DNA from: Telmatactis stephensoni
Lineage: Eukaryota; Cnidaria; Anthozoa; Actiniaria; Isophelliidae
Length of the DNA stretch: 64,000 nucleotides
NCBI GenBank assembly: GCA_029948255.1
Contig: JALIZF010001801.1
Location: 682,001-746,000 of the forward strand
Reading direction: 5' to 3'
The position numbers and the translations under genes were made by a program. This document shows, piece after piece, positions 20,501 through 36,300 of the stretch. Each line of letters begins with the position of its first letter. Position 1 is the first letter of the stretch. The notes below the pieces were generated by a model. That model ran no database searches and was not told the DNA's origin. It worked only from the letters and a program-made list of their open reading frames with translations.

Positions 20501-23500
20501 AAGAGAACATGACTAAGATAGAAATATATCTTGACTATACATAATATTAACATCCCATTCCAAGTATGTAATTAAAATGCAATTCGTCATGTTCGAAACG
20601 AATGGGAACTTGAGCTCGAGTTTCATTTGCAAAGCATCTATGGATCATTTGTCGATGGAAAGGTGTGTCATATTTTTCTATTTCATTTCAGATCAAATTC
20701 TGGCCGCTTTACTCAAAAGGTATCCAGAAGGTTATGATTGGCAAACGTACTAGATACCTAGCAGAGGGGCTTGAACCGTACACTTTGTACAAGTTCGTTG
20801 TTCAAGACATCACAACAAAGAGAACTCAAAACATTTGTGAGGTTACTAAAAGAACTACTGAGGGTAAGTCTTGAACTACTTATGTAAATAATCGTGCACT
20901 GTACGGAATGATAAAGGATGTTGCATCGACACCTTGGAGTACGATTTTATGGCTATGATATGTACTCCTGTCGTAGTGGCGTAGATGTGAGAGAAAATTA
21001 ATCGCGCGGTGACACGTAGCAAGTATGGGTATGGCTTTGAGTTTCGTGAAATCTTAACAGTGGCCACTAATTATTTAGCACCGCTTCAACGAGTCTAATT
21101 TAGTTGAACCTTAGTTGGTTAGTGTGCTGCGTCCTGAGCGAGAAGTACTGAGTTCGATCCCAGCCACCTTACACACCTGTTTTGACTTCCACTAATCTGT
21201 GTTACTTAAATTAGTTTTAAATACCTGTGCTACATCGTCGGCCTCCTGAGAGATCAGCTATAGTCGTGCTGGAGGAACTACCTATGGTAAACGCCATTAC
21301 TTTGCCAACTTATAGCTGCATAGGTTGTATTTACACAAGTTATTAACTGACCGGAAGTTCTGGCTAGGGGAAAAAGACCAATCAGATCGTGCAATTTCTT
21401 AGGATATTGGTCCGTAAAAATAAAGACACTCATCTACCCGACTTCGTAATCCGTTTTTCACATTCTTTCATTTAGCTGTCAATAAGGACTACTGGTTAAA
21501 CTGCACCCGCATCAACTCCACCCTTCTAATGGTCACTTGGAAGGAAGTCCTTGGAGCCAACATCACCTACAAGGCCTTCATGGAATGGGGCTCACCAAAT
21601 CATAGGAAAGCGGAGCTGATCTATCATGGCAGCAAAACTAGTGTACTTGTTAAGAGGGACTACATTCCTGTTAACATTAGTGTTCATGTTAACGTGATTG
21701 TCAAACACCCAAAACAACTAGAAGGTAAACTTTATATGGAATGTTATGATATAATGCGTTACAGCTTTCAGAGGGGAGGATCGGAAGGGAGGGCGAAGGG
21801 CGATATTAAGATATGCTGAGTTATATATGCACGCCTGAATTGTAGCTGAAGTGTAGCCGATTGTTTTTCTCAGCATATTTTGAGTATTCCTAGTACAATT
21901 CCCAAGTGCTTTTATATTTTAACATATGGAGCTGCTTCTGCCGAGGTTTCTATCACTTTTAATATAAAAATAATTACTATTTTAAGGCAAGTTTCCTTTT
22001 TTTCGTACAAAAAGTTTGAAAATAAAAGGAGTGTGTGTGCTATGTGCTCTCATAGAGAACATGTCATACGCGTACATTGACGAATCAGAGCGCGCGTTAA
22101 GTCAAAGTTACTAAACTTCAAAGTCGGTTCAAGTATGCATCGTTTTCATTAAGGTTCAGACATACTAAGGAGAGCGACAGCATGGAATGTGCCAGCAACA
22201 ACATGGAATGCCAATTCATCAAAACTAGTCCCGTCTTTGAAATCACGCGGTTACAACTTTATCTCGGTCACATGGTCTCCCATACCCGGTTACCACGGCA
22301 ACATTAGTTATAATGTGACATTAAAGTCACATGACAAACGTTTGATCATGGTGACTGCCGAAAACCATGCATTGTTTGAAAAGCTGCAGCAGAACAGCGC
22401 ATACGAGCTACGAGTGGGGGCTTATGACGCTGTTGGTGGCGTTATAGGGCAGTCTGGATGGATGCTCTTCACAACTAAAGGTATTGCGGTTTTCTTTAAT
22501 TTATTTATACGATCATCCATTTAGTATCTACCAGTTCATATCTCCATCCACAAGGGCGGATCCAGGAATTTTTAAAGGTGGGGGTCACGTGACGTTTACA
22601 AACAGGGAACCCAAAAGAAAAGGTCTTAAGCCATTGAAACTCGCTGAAAATATGACATTAATTGCTTAGACTAGTGATTGTTTAACACTTTTTATTAGAA
22701 ACAAAAATATTATATTTACAACTGAATGGGTAGAGGGTTGGCATTGCTTAGTGATATTTCAATGAATGTTAAAAGTAAGTCTTTTCACAGAAAAAAATTA
22801 CTGCTGTCGCAAATTCATGACATATTCATTGATAAACACAGGGGGGTCCTGACCCCCGCGACCCTCCCCCTGGATCCGCCCTTGATCCAGCTATCTTTTC
22901 AGATATCCCTCCCTTCCTCCATCTATCCAACTAACCAATCAACCAACTAGCCGGCGAACCGACCAACCAACCAACCATCTACCTACCTACCTACCTACCT
23001 ACCTACCTACCTACCTACCTACCTACCTACCTACCTACCTACCTACCTACCTACCTACCTACCTACCTACCTACCTACCTATACCTAGAGCAGAACTAGG
23101 TAGATTCCCCTTAAAATTATTCATCGAGAAATTGATATTGAAATATTATAATCATATTATCAGCTTGCCCGAACACTCAATAACTAAACAAGCCTTACTT
23201 ATGTCCAAGTTTCTGTATGATAAGCAAAAACCTTGTTATCTAACGAATCTACATACAATTTTAAACAACTATGGTCTGAACCATCAAATCTATTTACTAA
23301 GTCCCTTGCCAAAAACAAGTATCGAAAAATATTACAGCACTATGAAAACTACGTATACTCACTTATGGAAGAATGAGATAGACAAATCAAATAAATTAGA
23401 ATTTTATAAATCATTTGATAGCAAATATGAAGAACAAAAATATTTACAACTACTCTCGAATTTTGAGCATAGAAAGCATCTTACTAAACTTAGAATTAGT

Positions 23501-24339
23501 AATCACCAGTTAGCTATTGAAACAGGGCGTTATTCGAGACAAAAAATACAAGCTGATCAAAGATTTTGTATCTTTTGTCACAATAACGAAATTGAATCAG
23601 AAGAGCATTTTCTTTATAAATGTGCAATCTATAATGATTTACGTCATGATTTATTTCAAAATATAAATGTAAATATTCCAAATAGTAATAATGATATGAA
23701 TAAATGTACAAAAAACTTATTCAACTCAGAAAATCAAAACGTATTATATCACCTATCAAAGTATATTTATCAATGTTTCCAGTTAAGGCAAAACAAAATA
23801 TCTGACACAAATGATTGTAAGCGTTAATTATCTTAAAATTTTATGATTGTAAACAATAACTATTTTAGTTATAAGACGTTTGTATGTTATGTAATGTTAT
23901 ATTAAGAAAATGTACACGTTTCGTTATATGCTTTAGCAATACCTGTAAAAATGGTCATGCCAATAAAGCTTATTACTACTACACCTACCTACCTACCTAC
24001 ACACCTACCTACCTACCTATCTACCTCTACCTACCTACCTACCTACCTACCTATCTACCTACACACCTACCTACCTACCTATCTACCTCTACCTACCTAC
24101 CTACCTACCTATCTACCTCTACCTGCCTACCTATCTACCTCTACCTACCTACCTACCTATACACCTACCTACCTACCTACACACCTTCCTACCTACCTAT
24201 CTACCTCTACCTACCTACCTACCTATCTACCTCTACCTGCCTACCTATCTACCTCTACCTACCTACCTACCTACCTACCCACCTACCCACCTACCCACCT
24301 ACCCACCTACCCACCTACCCACCTACCCACCTACCTACC

Positions 24340-24371
<32 letters not shown>

Positions 24372-27300
24372 ACATACCGAACCCCTTTTGATCCATCTCT
24401 ATACATCATTTGGACGTAAAAGTAACAAATAAGTTCATCTCCAATTTATTGCAAATAAAAAGTGTATAAAAAGTGTTACAGTTAAACATTGTGGTAAATG
24501 CTTAATATTTTATTATAAAGATTATGACGAATGTACAACACGTGACAACAGTTGCCATAAACAAGCCCAATGTATCAACACAAAGGGATCTTATTACTGT
24601 ACATGTCTACAGGGATGGACTGGTAATGGACGTGATTGTAATAGTAAGTCATATAGCAATACTTAGCCTCCTCCGCAGGCAACACTGTTTGCTCAGTGTC
24701 GGGTGTTGGGCTTCCTGTTTAGGTGGAATGCGAGAAGGGATAAGAAGAGTGGAGAGAGAAGGGGAAAAGGCTGTCTCGTTCTCAGTCTCCGCGCGGTTAA
24801 AATAACCGCTACAAAGGAAGCCCAAGGAGGAATAATAAGGAGTTGCCTGCGGAGGAGGCTAAATCAATACTAGGAGTTAAGAGTAGCTCAGTTGGTCAAT
24901 TAGTGCGCGGCTTTCTGATACACGAGGTCCCGAGTTCAATTCTCTGTCGGATCTCCTCACACTTGTTTCGACTTCTTTCATTTCCGTGTAGCTTTAATTA
25001 GCTTTAAATACCCTTAAAGTGCTACTCTGATCAAAAAACGGTGAAATTCTATTTAGCAGAAACTTCGTGAAATAAATCTTCAAGGGTTTATTGATATTGA
25101 CACTTCCCAGAAGGGGCTTTTCAGTGTCAATCACTCCACACTCACTACCACTACATTCGATATACTCTACATACATCACTCACATGTTGATTTACTGAGG
25201 GAGGAGAACCCGGAGAAAAAACCTCCGTGGCAAGCATAAAAGATGGCGTATTTGTACTGTGATATAAACACTCTCAGTGTGCATTTATCACAGTACAGAG
25301 ACATGCGTGTGCGTTGTTCTCCCTTAAACTAAAGACGTTTTTGTTCTGATTACAAAACAGAAATCCCTTCAACACAATATTGTGTGAGTGTCTATTATGA
25401 AGGTGTTAAATGGCCTGAAACGAAAGCTGGAAAACAGGCGACGTCCATTTGTCCTCTAGAAGCATTCGGTAAGTGGTTTTTGAACATCACGATACAACTC
25501 TTTGGTTTGAGAAGAATAGTTTGTGAGGCCAGTTAAGACAGAACTCTTTTGGTTAGCCGCGAAAGACGAAATCCTTAGATGTTCATTAATCATCGTTGTT
25601 GTATTTTACTTTTAAATGCCACAATAACATCATAGTAGTTTTCGTATGACTGTGAAAACTGCACGGCCACAGCACGGCCAAAGCAGGAAATTTCAATGTT
25701 TACTTAGATATCACGGAACTGACACGGTCACGGCACGACGCATTTCGTTTCACACTCATAGGAAAACTGCTGGATCGATTTCGCAAATCACAATCGTTGT
25801 CCTCATTATCATTAATTATTAAGTTACATTTTGATTAAACTGAAGGTAATGCTACAAGAAAATGCGAAATAACAACGGAATATGCCGAGTGGGATGAGCC
25901 AGACTACAGTCAATGTGTATCAAAGGACGTTCGTCACCATACATGATGAGGTACCCTGAAACTTAAACATATCATATGATAGTATCATTAGTTAAAATAC
26001 GAAATAGGAGATACAAAACTTATATCATTAGTTAAAAAGCGAAATAGGAGATACAAAACCTATTTCATTAGTTGAAAAACGAAATAGGAGATACAAAACC
26101 TATATCATTAGTTAAAAAAAACGAAATAGGAGATACAAAACCTATATCATTAGTTAAAAACGAAATAGGAGATACAAAACCTATATCATTAGTTAAAAAA
26201 CGAAATAGGAGATATATATATAACCAATGGAGGCGCAGTCCGTTAGTGCGTTGAGCTAACGAGATTGATGGTTTCTCTCCCGTCGTGTAATGAGCTTTTA
26301 TCACTAAGGCATTTTTAAAATTAGTAAAACACACAATTACCATAGCTGAAAAGACAAGTTAAATTTAGCAAAACAGTGAAAGTTTGAAGGAAATACATTC
26401 AAAACTCGTGAGAATCTGAATTTTTGGAAAGTGTGAATTTTCTAAGAAAACATTTGCTGGTAGGCATTTTTTTCGCACAACAAATATTTTCATACAAAAT
26501 TTCGATTTTTGAAAATTGAGATCTTCGTGAGTTTTGAACTTGTACTTCATTCAAACTTCACAGTGTTGCTAATTTTGACTGACGTGCTCTTTCCAGCTAT
26601 GGCAATTATTCTTCAGTCCTGCGACTTTCTTTTCACGGTGACGAAGTACGTGACTACCGTAGCCCGATTATGTGTTCGGAGATCAATCGTCGCAGCAAAG
26701 GAAGTGCAACGAACGATATCCGATTGTCTAATAGTCAGGCTAGCGACACACCTGATATTGATGTGTTTCTTAACAGATCCTACAAATGTCGGATCCTATA
26801 AGCAATGCCAAGAAACTAGCTGATATTACAAAGTCACGTCGACAAACATACAGCGAAGACATAAAACTTATCGTGAGTTCATTAGAGATTTTATCAAGAG
26901 AAGATACAGTGTTGCAAGTACCTGTATATACCCTAGATGCTACTGGTGCTGAAGCCAATGATCTTGCAATGGTAAGAAGTTTATATATATATTATGTAAT
27001 AATTAACAAATTACGTGCTCTCTGATTGGCTGAAAACCGTGTCTGATTTAACAAAGAGATTCTATTTTCCCTGCATCTGTACTGCACAGATGACGTCAAG
27101 ATGTGGTGAAAAACTTACGCCAAGGGAAGAAGTCGATTGGCGTAACTGTTGATCTTACCATGTAAATTTTGACCTCTGTGCATCCTTTAGAGTACAGACG
27201 CACATTTTAATATGGAATCTATTTATTTTATACAATATCAATATAGTTCAACCAATCTAGCTGCAGAGTACATGTAAGATCCGGTCCCGTCCGTCATCCG

Positions 27301-30300
27301 TGCATGTGTAACTGCAATTACAAACGGTTCTCTCCCAATCAGTGCTCACGGAATATACAAATTATTGATAATGATTATGAATTAATTAATTAACGTATAG
27401 ACAGACACTAGAGACGACAATGAATACTACACGCGCTCTCATTGGTTGAAATGTTGAATATATAAAACAAATAGATTCCATTGTCCCTGCGTCCGCTTTT
27501 ACTCTTTGTCTTGGTAGAAAACAAACAGTATTCATACCTTATTGCAGAGTGTCTTAAACATTTCCAGTGGAATCCTTGATGAACAAGTGATGCCATCGTG
27601 GAATCAGATAAAGAAGGTATTGTGTACGCATGCGTAACTTTTCTTTTCATTAAGCTGTTATATATCGCGCTACTGGTTTCTCGCTGCTGCTGCTGCTGCT
27701 ACACACAAAAAAGGGGGAAAATATCCTCGTTTGACCACCTAAACCATAAACTAGGGTGACGGTGCTCTCAAGATTGATCAGTGTTTATCTAGTATGTTAC
27801 TCTATGTTTTTACTCTGTAGAGTTCTGCAGTATCACTTGCAAATAAGGTCATCCACAGCATCGATAGTGTTGCGTTAGTACTGGCAAGAAACAATCAAGA
27901 TAAACGAGAGTTTTTAGCGACGACTGATAATATTGGTAAGAACCTATAAATACTCACTAGACCTATTCCATAAAACAACCAAACAAACAGTCAAGCAAAA
28001 CAAAATGAAACAAAACGAAACAAAACAAAAAACATCGTTCAACTCTTAGCGGCTCACCATGGATAGCCCTTCCTAAAGCTATGAAACCACACGAATATCA
28101 TTATATTACATCATACGGCTTTTTAGAAAGTATTGCCGAATTATAAAGTCAAGAGAGAAATTTGGGCACAATCATTTTGCCTTTTTAGCTTTGTCTGCCA
28201 GAGCAATATCTGTTGACGAGGGTTACACTGATCAGCGGCTATCCCCAACTCAAGACACGCGTAAAGGATTCTCTTCAAGTGTTAATGTTCCAAGTTCAGT
28301 TTTAACAGCACAGAATATCAGTAACGGTAAGCGTGTTCTATATAGACTGTAAGGGGGGCTTTGATATGTATGCGTTGTTGTTCACGTGGTATCAGAATTA
28401 GTTTTTTTAGTACCTTGGTGTTAGAATACACACTCAAGTACCTTGGTGTTAGGTTTAGGGTTAGTATTAGGGACGACTTTATGGAAATAAGTAATAAATA
28501 AAAATAAATAAATAAATAATATTCTACAGGAAATCCACGTAGTGGCTATTCTTCTGCTGGCACTCACACTCACTACCTCTACATTAAATATTTTACATAC
28601 ATCGCTCAACTCACATGTTGATTTCTGCTAAGTGAGGAAAAACCGAAGAACCCGGAGAAAAAACCCTAGCTCGTAGCATAGTAGAGAACAACACATCAAA
28701 CAAACTCAATTCACATATGATCCGATGCCCTAGCCGGGACTCAAACCCGAACCACTGGGGTGAAAGGCCGGTGCTCTCACCACTCGGCGGCCACCCATGC
28801 CACCCATAAGCTATTACTTATATACCTGGGTATTATAGATTTAGGGTCAGGGAAAGACTTGTACAAAGCGTTACGTAGTTCTATACCAAGGAACAAAATT
28901 CATGATACCAACCACAACATACGCAGATCAGGCATATAAAATATACACCAATTTACTCAGTTTTTAATCACGTATATCTATACATTTTTTCATATGTCTC
29001 ATTTTTTCAGATGACAGGCATTACTTATCAATGGTATCGTACAAAACCATTCATAAAGTTTTCCAAAATGAATCCACACTTGGGTAAGTAATGGCTACCT
29101 CTCTTCCTTTCTACTAAGTGTAAGAGTGAGAAATTTCCTAGAAAGATTATGGCAAATTCAGGACCGAAAAATCTTACAAAGACTCGAGTGGTGAGAGACG
29201 TACACTTCACAACTGAGAAAAGGCGAGGAATTTAATTAAGAAAATCATAACTGGTATTAGGAATAGAATTAGTTTCATACATGTATCTTTATACACTAAT
29301 GCTTGGAATTGTCGTCGTTAGGTCGAGTAGTAAAGTCTTGTCGCCCGTTGTCTCGGTAACACTCAACCCTCTCAACAAAAACAAGTTTGATAAACCAATA
29401 GTTTTAACGATCGCCAGACCAAAGGTAAGGGATGCTTTGCATACGTGCTATACATCTACAACTGCTTGTTTTGTTGTTATCACCTCACGCAAATTAAAAG
29501 ATGAAAGCTACTTAGTTGTCCAGGGAATTAAAGCGCTAACATCAGCTACAATAGCTGTCTTGGCGTGGTTGTACGGAGGGGATTACCAACAGGGTATCTT
29601 GTGTGCTCGTTATTACATAGCCTTATAGCGATCCCATATGTTGTATAATAGAATGTATATATATATGCTATATACAGAATCGTTTGTCACATTTTTTGTC
29701 TAGGACGAGGCATTTGGTGAACCAAGTTGTGTCTTTCTAAACATCTCGAACAGGTACTCGAATTAACTGTCATATCACTGACGTGTTGCTTCTTAAGGCC
29801 AGTTACAACAACAACAGACTGGAACTGTTGCGTTGCATTTCAACTCTTTAGTGAAAGTTTTGTACCCGAGCTTTATGAGTGATGAAAAAATACGCGTAAC
29901 ATAGAGACTTATAACAACTGAGGAATATCGTCTTCATCCTATGTTGAAACCATGAAACTCTAATATTTCTAAGCGTCTCGACGTACCCTGATCTTACTAC
30001 TGTTGATCCCTTACCCGGCCCTACCTGGAAAAATTTTAAACGGAAATTTGCCGATACGATCCCTGCGATCTCATTTAATTTAACTGATAAACGGGTATAT
30101 ACGGCATCATGGGAGCTATAACCAGAAGACTGTCACGAGGCGTGCGAGTCAGGTGATAAATGCATGTTGTTCCATTCAGCTAGGGCTTATTTCTGAAATC
30201 TTTATTTCTAAAGTCTTTGGGTATCTAACTGAAGAGAAATGTAAATGCAGGACAAAATGTCATATCTGTTTGTCGAAGGTTTTACAAGGGCGCGCGCTGT

Positions 30301-33300
30301 TCGAGTTTCAGTCTCTGGTAAGGGCTCTTCTGACGAGAGAATCTATAAATAAACGATGAACGAGTATGGACAAACTTAACCAAATGCTTTTTGTTATCTT
30401 TCAATGACTCTAATCGTCCATTATTCATTGCGTAGTTCCAGTATCTCTTGGTCAAGTGAAGGATGTAAAGTCAACATGTTCAACGAGACACACACTCAAT
30501 GTCTTTGCTATCATTTAACAAGTTTTGCTGTTTTAATGAAAGTTGCAGATGAAGATAAAGAAGCCGTTGAAGTAAGTACAGCAAACGCGCAGTGGTATAA
30601 TTTATGAAAGAACGCTCCAACTTGTGACGTTAATTAGTGGATCATTAGACGCTTTGTTGTATGCCAACTGTCAAAGTCCATTTTTTTCGTACTCTTACTG
30701 GGGAGAGAGGATATCACGTGAACGTTAACAAGTTTTGATGTTTCCCTGGGCAACGGGCAATAATATGTAATAACAAAACTGGAAGTTGGTGGAGCTTTGA
30801 AAGCGCGTTTTTAGCATCAGAGGTCTCAGGACCACAAAACATAGTGTTTCCCTCGGTTCCAGTAAATAAGTGTTAATTTTTAACTGGATGTACAATGAAC
30901 GCAGCTTACGTTTCCACAATCACATTGAATAATTTTGCTGTCTTCGATCAATACTTTCAGGAGCACCATCACTTTGCTCTTAGCGTTATCTCTTACACTG
31001 GGTTGTGCACATCCGTGTTGGCTTTACTCGTCGTTTTTCTTACGTTTACGTTAATAAGGTAACGTAAATCTTATATGTGGTAAAACGTAGTGTATGAAAT
31101 TCTACGTTTCCAAAATGTAACGCGCCTCTTCCTATTATGTTAGCTGTTACATACGTTTTCGTTAGTGACGTAATGATGTGTTCCAGTCAGATTTGTTTAT
31201 ACCAAAACGGTACGGTCTAAATTGCGTCTTCTAATCTTCAAGGTTTTTGAATTTACCGCGTCATGTCATCCATGCAAACCTCGCCTTGTCATTAGCCATT
31301 GCTCAGGTGACATTTATGTTTGGTATTGATAAAACAGAATCAAAGGTACGTGTATAGACCACTTTCAAAATTTGCTTGACAACGAGGCTAACATGACTAA
31401 ACAAAAGAAACCAGCCAGCCATGACCAGCATTTCTTTTGTTTTATTCACTTTAGCCTCGGTATCAAGTAATTTCGAAACTGGTCTACTGTGATACTTGCG
31501 TTACGTTGCGTTAGCTTAGTCTCCTATTATGATTCACTGTCACGACTACTGGGTACTAATATGAGTACTAAATACGCAGTCATATTCTTACTACAGAGCA
31601 CGTAGACATATATTATGACGATGACATGATAAATAATTTTTCAATTATTAGAATCGTTTGTCACACCCAAATATACACGTCTTACAAAGATAGCGGGCTT
31701 GCAACGGATCGCAAATAAGGACTGGTGATCGTATTCCTGGAAACGAGGCAAGAAAGGCCTTTTCATAAAAAGCATCGTCGTGACATGTTCAGATGTAAAA
31801 GACGATTTATTTCTTGACCATTTGAGAAGCCTTTTCTCCATGTATTTACAGGTTACATTTAGACTCATTTGATGCTATGATGACTTTAGAGGCCTATGTG
31901 GCTACTCATGAACATCACTGCTAGTCCTTGTTGGTGATACGGTACAAGACCATCATTATCAAAAGTCATGTATTAGACCATGATTCTTACTTGATAATCG
32001 GATTCTCCTCCCGTCCCCCCTCCCACCATCCGTCATGCAAATAATTAGCATCAGCATGTGATAATCATGGTAATTGTATTCAATTAAGGTTGTTTGCAAA
32101 TCCCTGGCAATTCTTCTCCACTATTTGTTCCTCGTTGCATTCTCTTGGATGGCACTGGAAGGTGTGGTCTTGTACTTGATGCTTGTCAAAGTGTTTAACA
32201 CCAGTATATCAACCAAGAAAACTAAACTACTGTTTATCGCTTGTGGTTGGGGTACGTAGTCTATGCCTGTATGATACTCAATTTTAATTGAAATAACTGT
32301 CTGTACAGGCATCACTAAATTCTTAAAACCTTGCATATTTGGATTTGTAGAAATGGGGAATAAGATGAGCGAAATTTTCCCTTTGGTTGGGTGTAAACTC
32401 TCTCTCCCTACCTCACCAACGTTTTGGTCTTTTTCATCTCCCACCCTCCCCTCCCCCTCCACATCCAACTTTACACAGGAATTCCGAACCATCGACCAAA
32501 AACAAAAAAACAAAAACAAAACATTGTCTGTGGAATTAGTTAAAATATCGATATGATTTTTACTGTAATGTTCCAGGCATTCCTGTTATTATTGTTGGTG
32601 TGTCAAGTGCTGTTTATCACGAAGGATATGGATCACGTGACTTGTAAGAATTTTATTGTAAAATTTATTTGGAATAAACTTATAACAACTTTCCTTTTTG
32701 GGACATACACAATTTGGTTCTTCTTTCGCGACTAGCTACGTTAAAACCAGAAGAAAGCTGTTTTAGTTCTACACCTTTTACATTCCGCATATAGCCTGTG
32801 GATGAGGCAGTAAAGTAACTTTCAGTTATTAATGAAAACCTCAATAAAATCTCTAAAGCACAGTTCTCTAGCAAGAGAGTGTAGCCTTCTCTGTAGTACT
32901 TTGCTCACCGACGTGCTCTTAAAGAGCAGTGTTTAGCTGATAATTCATACAATTGACGTTGTAGAACATAAACAAATAATTCCAGACAGTCCATAACAAA
33001 TGTTATCTAAGAAGTGTTTATTTTTTTCTTATTTTAGCTGCTGGCTTTCGCTGGACAATTACTTCATTTGGGCGTTTGTAGGCCCAGTGTTAGCTATCAT
33101 CACTGTAAGTGCATCACAACAACCATGTATTTGTACGTTGGTCTCATGAATTTTATTGCTTTTTTAATATTGAAAATTGTGTTTTGACCTAAATCCGTCC
33201 ATTTCAATTTTAGAGAGCTATTATTCCTCGTCGTAGTAAACTTCAAATAAATAACAAACAATAAGATCTTGATCTTGATTTTGATGAGTTTAGGTTGATT

Positions 33301-36300
33301 AGTTGCTGTTTAACATTAGGATGCGGACAAAATACTGTATAGATATATGTAGTAATCCACCACCCCAACAACCCCCACTATTAAAAATCCTCCTCTGTGT
33401 TCAAGACGGCGTCGGTGCCACACCTTTTCAGGTGTAAAAGTAAACAAGGCTTAAGGCTTGGATAAATGTTTGATAGATTCCCTGTTGTAATATTTTTAGT
33501 TCAACTTCGTGTGTCTTGGATTCACATTTTACATCATGGCAAAAAATGGTAACCGTTGCAGCCCAGAGACAAAGGTTGACAAACTAAGGTATATAAACGA
33601 TCGTTAGTCGTCTATTTAAAAACAGATTGCATTTTTCTGTACAGTTTGTCTGTACTCTCATCGATGTACAGATGACGACAAAATAGTCAGTGATCGAGAA
33701 CAAAAAGTATGCATGAGACGAAGACGGTACGTTTCTTTTTGTGCATTAGAGTACAGACACTCGGAAAAAAAAGAATGCATTTGTTTTATGTAATTAATAA
33801 TATATATCCAAATATTTCAACCAATCAAAGTGCGCGTAAGATTCTGTGACGTCATCTGTGCGTACTGTAATTGTACCGGTTCTAAACCAATGAGAGCGCG
33901 CGTAATATGCCAGGTGTTATATAAACCATAATAGTGAAATATTGCGTGCTGCTTACAACACAATTTCATGTGGTGATCTGACCGTTAGGTACTGGGCCCG
34001 TTCGTGCTGTTTGCTGACGTGTATTCTAGGCGTCACGTGGTTACTGGGAGTGTTCTATGTCAACAAACAAACACTGTTTATGGCCTACTTGTTCAGCTTT
34101 CTCAACGGCTTTCAGGTCAGTCAGACACGTTTTCATTGATAATGCCAAGCAATTTAGTCCGAAACTCAAATTGTTGCTGCTTGTCTTTACTTGCAGGGTG
34201 TTATGATATTTCTACTTCACTGTGTTGGAGACCGAAAGGTATTACAATTACAAATAGATTTCATTTCCATGCGTCTGTACTCCAATAGATGCACAGATGA
34301 ATCGAACACAAAGAATTGATCAACGAGATGGAGTGGAGTGGCATAACGTCTGGCGTTTTCTGTGCATCTATTAGAGTACTGTATTTCAACATTTCTTTTG
34401 TTCTCTGAATGTTGAATCAAAGTTGAAGTCAACATTGTTGGGTATGTGCTTGCGCTCTAATCCGTCTTGTAGTGTTTCAACACTTGATGATGTTGAAACA
34501 AATGTTGAAACCGTTTGCCATCCCAGTGTTCAACATCGTTCAACATTGTTCAACAGTGCGCGGAAAATGGAATCTATTTGTTTTATATTGTATAACATAC
34601 AGTATGTTATAGAAGTGTGTTATAGGGATTTTGCACACTGATAAAAATCATATCACACTTGTGACCGATGTTGATATTTCTATTTCAATTCGTATCGCTT
34701 TTTAGCCAATCACAAAGCGCCGTTTAGTCATCTCATTTGTAGTTTTAATTTCGCGTCGAAGAATAGCATTTATTCACCCTTTTGTTTGTGTACATGTGGG
34801 AAAGCGCGTCAGCCTGTAATTCAGTTTTATTAAAATACTGCAACAGGTTAATTCAAATAAACCAGATATTATTATTATCATTATAATATTTACAGTACGT
34901 AGACGCAGAGCAATTATTATGGCCATGAATTTATGTCATTGTCATTGTTACTTTGTTCAGATTCGTGCGGTGTACCTCAACCTCTTTAACTGTCGATCAA
35001 AGACATACGGCTTCTCTAGCAGCGGAGGAAAACTGCGTCGAGGAGGCAAGGCGAAGGACTCTTCCTCTGGCGAGAAACAGGGTTCTCAGGTATTTCAACG
35101 AGGGTTTGTTATAAGTTTAAAGACTGCAGGCTTTTACAATGACTTACATAGCTACCCTCGGGAATCTTTATCTGGGGCATTATTGTGTCGTACGTTTCTC
35201 GTTCATAGAGAAAATGGCCCTTGGATAGTGTTGCTGTATGATTAGGTCGATTAATCAGCATAAAACTGCAATAAACTATAAAATAATAAATTTTGGCCTC
35301 TGGAATATATTCCAATACTTTTCGTTCCTGGGGTCCTTTTCTGGGACAAGAAAGGGGGTGCAAAGGCAAACTTGGTTCGGTTAGAAAACCACGAGTTTAC
35401 TGGCTTTGCATGCCATCTAGTGTCACCCTCTGAAAATAAAGTTTTGATTTCATTTCATAGCAGAAAAGTTAAAATTGAAATTGCGCAAATGAGTTGCCCG
35501 AGGAAACTCCTCCTCTAAGGAGCAAGTACTGTGGGGGGTAAATTGGAGGTGTGTGTGTGTGTGTGGGGGGGGGGGGGGATTAAGTAAGTACGCACCGTCG
35601 GCCTCAAATTCATATAGTAGCTTTTAAAGTTGGCTGTCACGAGTTACTGGCGTAAAACAAGTTGACTTTACTTTTTACTTTTTCTTCTTCTAAAACAGAA
35701 GTGTACTGGTTATAAAATCTTCGTCTTTGTTCAACAGAAGCGTCTTATTAAACAACGTACAGTTTCGTCACTGCTTAGGTCATCAGCAGTCTTGCAGCAC
35801 GTCGAGGAAGTGAAGCAACGTGAAGAACAAAACAAATCAGGTTCGTTACACCTTCCACGTGAAAAAACACTGTGTAACTCCTGGTTTCACAATCCCACAA
35901 GTATAAACGCAACCACAAGGATAATTAAGAATTTCCTTTTTTGTGTGTGCTTGCGCTTGTAGTTGTTTTCACGTGAAGGCAACAGAAACGGAGAATTAGA
36001 GCTGTTTCAAACAACTGGGAAAACGGCACGGCACGATTATGGCAGGAATTTCGAATGCTTTATAGTGGATTTCGAATGACTGTGAAACGGCACCATGCCA
36101 CACAGTCACGACACGGCAGGAATTTCGAATGTTTTATAGATAACACGGCATCACGGCAAGGCGCGGTCCGTTTCACACTAATTACGAAATCTGCTCTGTA
36201 GACATTATGGCACTGACAGGGTTACAGCATGGCGCAGTACGTGTCATACTTCTACTAAAAACCAGGCGCTCATCAAAACGAGACTTCAAAAATTGAAATG

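Noticed and set aside
23884..24432. Tyr-Leu-Pro-Thr rich open frames
   Set aside because: They are a direct product of the CTAC/CTAT array, open in more than one frame.
24880..24955. Possible tRNA gene
   Set aside because: The A and B boxes are present but the acceptor stem does not pair, and the same body and tail recur at 49470-49592, so it is a SINE.
26068..26343. Repeat proteins with [14 protein letters not shown] or [11 protein letters not shown] units on the two strands
   Set aside because: Both are readings of the intronic 40-bp minisatellite between the HRM and GAIN exons of the receptor.
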